From assembly GCA_002887195.1 (NCBI GenBank), contig PJAB01000719.1:1-21689 (forward strand): a stretch of 21,689 nucleotides of DNA, written 5' to 3'. The notes below the pieces were generated by a model. That model saw only the letters and a program-made list of their open reading frames with translations, had not been told where the DNA came from and did not search any database. The position numbers were made by a program, and so were the translations under genes. Shown here one piece after another: positions 18,376-21,689 of the stretch; the first letter of the stretch is position 1, and every line of letters begins with the position of its first letter. Source of the DNA: Chrysochromulina parva (Eukaryota; Haptophyta; Prymnesiales; Chrysochromulinaceae).

Positions 18376-19179
18376 ATGTCCTTCTCTGCACGCAAAGCAT
18401 CCACTGCGACACTGGCAGCCGTATGGGGCTCTAACACGGCTGTCGGCAAGACGCTCGTGAGTGCTGGGCTGGTCGTGGCCGCGCGTCGCGCGTCTCGACT
18501 CCCGCTACTTTATCTTAAGCCTGTGCAGACAGGGTTCCCAGCTGATTCGGATGGTGAGCTTGTGGCGCGAGTGGCAAGCGGCACCCATCGTCTTGGTGCC
18601 CATGCGGCAGCAATATCTGGTGGCAGCGCTATGGCGGGTGGTCGCAAGTGGTCGCCGACCTCGGCGGCCTTTGATGCTGGCAGCTCCATCGAATGCTGCA
18701 CGCTGTACGCTTGGCAGCAGGCAGTGAGTCCACACCTTGCCGTCGAGCGTGAAGGCCGACCCGTTTCGGACGAGGCGGTGCAACGCACCATCGAGGCAGA
18801 ACTCGGCGTGGCGACTTCAGCCAACTGCGAGTTCGTCCTTGTGGAGACGGCTGGCGGTGTGGCGAGCCCGGCACCGAGCGGCACGCTGCAGTGCGACCTC
18901 TTCGCACCTCTGCAACTTCCAGCGATCCTCGTGGGAGATGGAGGGCTTGGCGGCATCAGTGCCACAATCTGCGCGTACGAAACGCTCCGTCGGCGCAGCA
19001 TATTTGTGCAGGCTGTGGTCCTTCTCGATGGCGGTCTGGAAAATCACGTGGCGCTACGGAAGCACCTCGACGCACCGGTTCTAACGCTGCCCGCCATCAT
19101 GAAAGAGCACAGTCTCACACAGTGGCTGGACGAAGCGGCGGCGTCCTTGGATGAGGTGCTGCACGTGTGCACACGGTAG
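18376..19179 (+). CDS. BIO3: Dethiobiotin synthetase, free-standing (BIO3/BioD domain)
   Basis: The enzyme closes the ureido ring of biotin: diaminopelargonate, CO2 and ATP give dethiobiotin, the next-to-last step of biotin synthesis. The 267 residues match the N-terminal half of plant and fungal BIO3-BIO1. The P-loop is GSNTAVGKT (18-26), then LYLKPVQTGFP with the conserved lysine K48, TLYAWQQAVSPHLA, VETAGGVASP (about 156-165), SGTLQCDLF and LVGDGGLGGIS. In plants and fungi this domain is fused to diaminopelargonate aminotransferase (BIO1). Here a stop falls where the linker would begin, and the 340 bp before the next gene cannot hold a 400-residue domain. A short N-terminal leader (MSFSARKASTATLAAV) could be a weak organelle presequence. 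An ATG four bases upstream is out of frame. The gene has no visible intron. Confidence 0.9.
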   Translation: MSFSARKASTATLAAVWGSNTAVGKTLVSAGLVVAARRASRLPLLYLKPVQTGFPADSDGELVARVASGTHRLGAHAAAISGGSAMAGGRKWSPTSAAFDAGSSIECCTLYAWQQAVSPHLAVEREGRPVSDEAVQRTIEAELGVATSANCEFVLVETAGGVASPAPSGTLQCDLFAPLQLPAILVGDGGLGGISATICAYETLRRRSIFVQAVVLLDGGLENHVALRKHLDAPVLTLPAIMKEHSLTQWLDEAAASLDEVLHVCTR

Positions 19180-19519
19180 CATCTTAATTCCTCCAAGTTT
19201 CAGGGGGCGGGCAGGGCGGAGTGGGCTGGGGGCGCGAGGCACAGCCCCGAGCTGCCGCGTCGTCACGTTTTTGGGCGGCGCGGGTGCACCATCTGTATTC
19301 ATCATGGTAGCAAATCACGTTCTCATGCATACGTATGCACATATTTCGCCGGCTCCGCGCGCAACAACCAACATCGAACACGTAGCTGTGCCGGTGCTCA
19401 CGACGCGGGGTACTGGTCCACGAGCCTAGCCGCCTAGTTCGGGTCCACGGAAACCGATCGACCATCTTGAACGATTGCGGACTGTGAGACGCGTCTCGCG
19501 GCCATTGCGCCTCGTCGTG
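19180..19519. other. Noncoding spacer between convergent genes
   Basis: I see no gene in these 340 bp between two 3' ends. The only structure of note is a perfect 14-bp palindrome, TGCATACGTATGCA, at 19326-19339. No aminotransferase-like coding sequence follows the dethiobiotin synthetase stop in any frame. Confidence 0.6.
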
Positions 19520-21025
19520 TCACCGGGGCGTTCGTTCTGTTGGCGACGTCTCCAACGAGACGCACCAGTCGCCGGCCATCACGTCATACACGTGGATCGA
19601 GTCGAAGCTAGCACGCAGCTCAGGTTCCTCCAGGATGCGCTCGAGGTTGAGCTGATAGCGGCGTAGACCACCAATCGCCTGCTCGCGCGTAATGTACCGG
19701 CCGAAGGATTCGCCCGAGGCCATGCGGGCCTCGAGGAAGGCCCAATTCCGCAGCGGCTGGATGTGCGTGCCGAGCAGGTGCACCCTGCATCCGGCGGCGC
19801 GGCACTGGCGCACAGAGGCGAGCACAGGCTCGAGGTTGAACAGTGTCTTCTCGAGAAGCACCGTCCGGCGCAGGGCGAGTGCGCGCTCGACGAGCTGGTC
19901 CACGAGGGCGATCGACTCGCGATGCAAATACTGAGAGTGCAGTAGGTGCTTGCCCGGGCCCGCCCTCTCGTTGTTTCGACGCACGAGCACGGAGAGCTCG
20001 TCCTGTCCCCACGCGGCCAGATACTCCTTAATCAGGTCTGCGGACGCGTCTAGTAACGGCAGCCCGAGGGAGGAAAGATATCGCTTAAGCACGGTGTCCT
20101 TGCCCGAGCCGGGCACACCCACCACAATGTACACGTGCTGCTCGCCCGGTGCAGGCGGCCTCAGCGCTGGCGGGCCACCGGGCTGCAGCAGCGGGGGCTG
20201 CAGCAGTGGAGGTGGCGAGCCGTTGGACACTTCGGGACTGTCGGCAGCTGCTGCAGCGGCGGCGGAAGCGGCGGCGACGGCAGCGGTCGTCAGCGCCTCG
20301 GCGGCTTCCTCGTACTCCTTTCCCTCCTCCTCCTCGCTGTCAGCAGCAGGCTGATCGTCGCCAGCTGCTGTCGAGGGTTCTGCGATCGCATCCGCCGAGC
20401 GACTGCTGCTGCTGCTCCCGCTGCTGCCGTAGCCGACAAGGCCTGGGCCACCTCTCCACGTGGGCATGCGCTCCCAGAGCGTGAGCATGCGCTCGATGAT
20501 GTGTGCGTGAAGTAGGTGACGCTCCCTGGTAAACGCGTCGTACCTACAGGTGAACTCGGGACCTGACTCGCACTCTCGCACCTCGGGCGAGGCGCAGCAC
20601 AGCACGATCGAGTCGCGGGCGACGGCTGGGTCAGCCCAGTCGCCAAGGTAGTCGAGCGACTCTAGCGAGCGCTGCAGCAGGCTGTGCTCGTTGTCCGAAA
20701 ACTCGACGGCGTTCTGCGCCTCGGGCAACTGTTCGAGAGCTTCGATCTCCTCTGCGCGCAAAGGAGCGATGCGTTGTGGCAACACGGCACTGCCTCTGGG
20801 CTGCAACTGCGGCGCGTAGCTATCGAGGTAAAGCGCGCTCGTGATTACGCGCATTATCTCGGGCTCAGTGCTGCTCAGCAACGCCGGTCGCTCCTCTGCG
20901 AGGCACAGTAGCGGTCGGCACGACCGCGGTGCGTCCTTGTGGTAAATTGTCCTCGACCATGCGATAGCTTGCGGCGCATGGCGCCCCGACACCTGTGAAG
21001 CCAGCAGGAAGGTCGCTGTGCACAT
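19520..21025 (-). CDS. P-loop kinase-like protein with a zeta-toxin-type domain
   Basis: The 501-residue protein has a C-terminal P-loop domain (about 297-480). Walker A is GVPGSGKDT (303-311). It is followed by the aspartate in DASADLIKEYL (D330), HRESIALVDQLVERAL, the TVLLEKTLFN strand (388-397) and an arginine-bearing FGRYITREQ segment (441-449). This order resembles zeta-type and related small-molecule kinases, which phosphorylate substrates such as UDP-N-acetylglucosamine in bacteria. Eukaryotes also have such domains in proteins of mostly unknown function, so the domain name does not make this a toxin, and no antitoxin-like partner is visible. Residues 1-190 are unrecognised; 200-295 is a Ser, Glu, Ala and Pro-rich linker. 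The ATG at 21025 begins the frame; M58 is a possible later start. The coiled-coil gene starts on the other strand 100-180 bp away. Confidence 0.65.
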   Translation of the reverse strand: MCTATFLLASQVSGRHAPQAIAWSRTIYHKDAPRSCRPLLCLAEERPALLSSTEPEIMRVITSALYLDSYAPQLQPRGSAVLPQRIAPLRAEEIEALEQLPEAQNAVEFSDNEHSLLQRSLESLDYLGDWADPAVARDSIVLCCASPEVRECESGPEFTCRYDAFTRERHLLHAHIIERMLTLWERMPTWRGGPGLVGYGSSGSSSSSRSADAIAEPSTAAGDDQPAADSEEEEGKEYEEAAEALTTAAVAAASAAAAAAADSPEVSNGSPPPLLQPPLLQPGGPPALRPPAPGEQHVYIVVGVPGSGKDTVLKRYLSSLGLPLLDASADLIKEYLAAWGQDELSVLVRRNNERAGPGKHLLHSQYLHRESIALVDQLVERALALRRTVLLEKTLFNLEPVLASVRQCRAAGCRVHLLGTHIQPLRNWAFLEARMASGESFGRYITREQAIGGLRRYQLNLERILEEPELRASFDSIHVYDVMAGDWCVSLETSPTERTPR

Positions 21026-21051
21026 GGGGTGCGCAGCCGCCGCTTCGAAAT

Positions 21052-21088
21052 AGGAATCCTTCTTTCGAATTGACGAAGAAGGAATCCT
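21052..21088. repeat. Imperfect 16-bp inverted repeat
   Basis: The left arm AGGAATCCTTCTTTCG (21052-21067) pairs with the right arm CGAAGAAGGAATCCT (21074-21088) with one mismatch and one bulge, around a six-base spacer. It could bind a dimeric regulator or form a hairpin. Confidence 0.6.
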
Positions 21089-21102
21089 CGTGTATTAAGA
21101 GG

Positions 21103-21128
21103 ACCTCTTTCGTTACCTCTTTCGTTAC
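21103..21128 (+). repeat. 12-bp perfect tandem repeat
   Basis: ACCTCTTTCGTT occurs twice end to end (21103-21114 and 21115-21126), followed by AC. It lies between the inverted repeat and the first possible ATG (21130) of the coiled-coil gene. Confidence 0.7.
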
Positions 21129-21204
21129 AATGAAAAAAGGCTCAATCAAGCATGCAAGCAATTCCTATCTTTGGGCAAAACTCGTGGTGGCATGCAAGAC
21201 CCCG

Positions 21205-21683
21205 ATGAATCGTCGAAGCTCGATCCTGCTGCGCCGCGCGTTTAGAGTGCTCAAGCACGACTACGACGAGAGCGAGCGTGCCCTTGCTGCTGAGCGTGCC
21301 GTTCGCGTATCAGCGGTCGGCGAATTAACAGGGCTCCTCCAGCGCGCAGAGGCCGCGGAGCGCGAGGCGCGCGAGCTCAATGCTTCGGTGCACACGCGTG
21401 CGGCTTCTGCGCATAGCTCGCTCCAATAAGGCACCAACGCACGTTTGCAGAGCCTGCCATCGAGTCGGGTGGCAGCAGCGCTGGTGGTGGCGGTAGCTAC
21501 CAGCGAGGAATGGAGTGGGCGGACCGTATCCTGTCGCACACCACACTCTTCTCATCGGCGTTCTCAACATCTCTCGACTCGCACGGCGGGCTTGCCGTGC
21601 CTCTCGCCGTCCAGCAACGTCTCGAGCAGCAGGAGCAGCTGCTCTCAGCGCACGCCGACCTCGTTCAGAGCCTTGCCCTCGAG
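21205..21683 (+). CDS. Coiled-coil protein, 5' part only (gene continues past the window)
   Basis: Exons 21205-21397 and 21451-21683 give the first 142 codons of a gene cut by the window edge. Residues about 15-64 form a charged, heptad-like helix (VLKHDYDESERALAAERAV, LLQRAEAAEREARELNAS). After the intron come a Gly/Ser linker, a short conserved-looking stretch (YQRGMEWADRIL) and another helix (VQQRLEQQEQLLSAHADLVQ). I do not recognise a family. I chose the ATG at 21205 because composition becomes coding-like there; an in-frame ATG at 21130 would add 25 residues. The last exon ends at the good donor GAG|GTACGT, in phase 0. Confidence 0.55.
21398..21450 (+). other. Inferred intron in the coiled-coil gene (53 nt, phase 1)
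   Basis: Donor ACGC|GTGCGG and acceptor CGTTTGCAG|AGCC join the first coiled coil to an open, protein-like frame. Without splicing the first frame ends in TAA at 21427-21429. A competing donor at 21388 would lead into an unlikely Arg/Ser-rich frame. Confidence 0.6.
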
Positions 21684-21689
21684 GTACGT

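Larger units (their letters stand above)
21026..21204. promoter_or_regulatory. Short divergent promoter region
   Basis: The P-loop kinase-like gene (minus) and the coiled-coil gene (plus) diverge from these ~180 bp. The stretch is much more AT-rich than its surroundings. It holds an imperfect inverted repeat and a perfect 12-bp tandem repeat, both listed separately. I infer a shared promoter from gene orientation. Confidence 0.45.

Noticed and set aside
453..19179. A coordinated metabolic cluster of SufS, methylmalonyl-CoA mutase and dethiobiotin synthetase
   Set aside because: The biochemistry can be linked through Fe-S and biotin cofactors, but dethiobiotin synthetase lies 14 kb from the mutase with four unrelated genes between, and no shared regulatory signal is visible.
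19520..21689. A toxin-antitoxin pair made of the zeta-type gene and its divergent neighbour
   Set aside because: Such pairs are normally one operon; here the genes diverge, the host is eukaryotic, and the neighbour is an intron-bearing coiled-coil protein with no antitoxin likeness.

Overview
The window looks like nuclear DNA of a photosynthetic, flagellated protist. It is GC-rich, with compact genes and a few short GT-AG introns (53, 74, 99 and about 118 nt by my reading). The genes are eukaryotic: a MORN3-type axonemal protein, a LUC7-type U1 snRNP protein and a DDT/WHIM/PHD chromatin protein. Alongside them are a plastid-style SufS, a mitochondrial-style methylmalonyl-CoA mutase and a plant-like dethiobiotin synthetase. 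A haptophyte such as a Chrysochromulina or Prymnesium relative is my best guess. That rests on composition, gene style and a paired VPxGxxxGQ module that I associate with algal proteins; no marker gene proves it.

Layout. 1-452 is noncoding, with an inverted TCAAG repeat. Three plus-strand genes follow head to tail with gaps of only 147 and 174 bp: SufS (453-1802), methylmalonyl-CoA mutase (1950-4274), and a large fusion of TPRs, a 2-oxoglutarate/Fe(II) oxygenase-like domain and an O-fucosyltransferase-like domain (4449-7277). About 0.9 kb of noncoding DNA with two TTAGGG-like islands separates these from a MORN3 homologue (8187-9301, one intron). This converges on a minus-strand LUC7-like gene (10330-11466, one intron). 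A 429-bp divergent promoter region holding a ~50-bp direct repeat links LUC7 to a ~1,880-residue chromatin reader (11896-17653, one inferred intron). Then come a possible retroelement relic, a free-standing dethiobiotin synthetase (18376-19179), a minus-strand zeta-type P-loop kinase-like protein (19520-21025), and the 5' part of a coiled-coil gene that runs off the right edge at a good splice donor.

Together these are mostly housekeeping genes. SufS supplies sulfur for plastid Fe-S clusters. Dethiobiotin synthetase makes a biotin precursor, and biotin serves propionyl-CoA carboxylase, the step before the B12-dependent mutase. That link is metabolic; nothing in the sequence shows shared control. 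The items most worth following are the LUC7-like protein that has lost every ligand of both zinc fingers, the TPR/oxygenase/fucosyltransferase-like fusion, the unfused dethiobiotin synthetase, and the zeta-type kinase with a long unrecognised N-terminal half.
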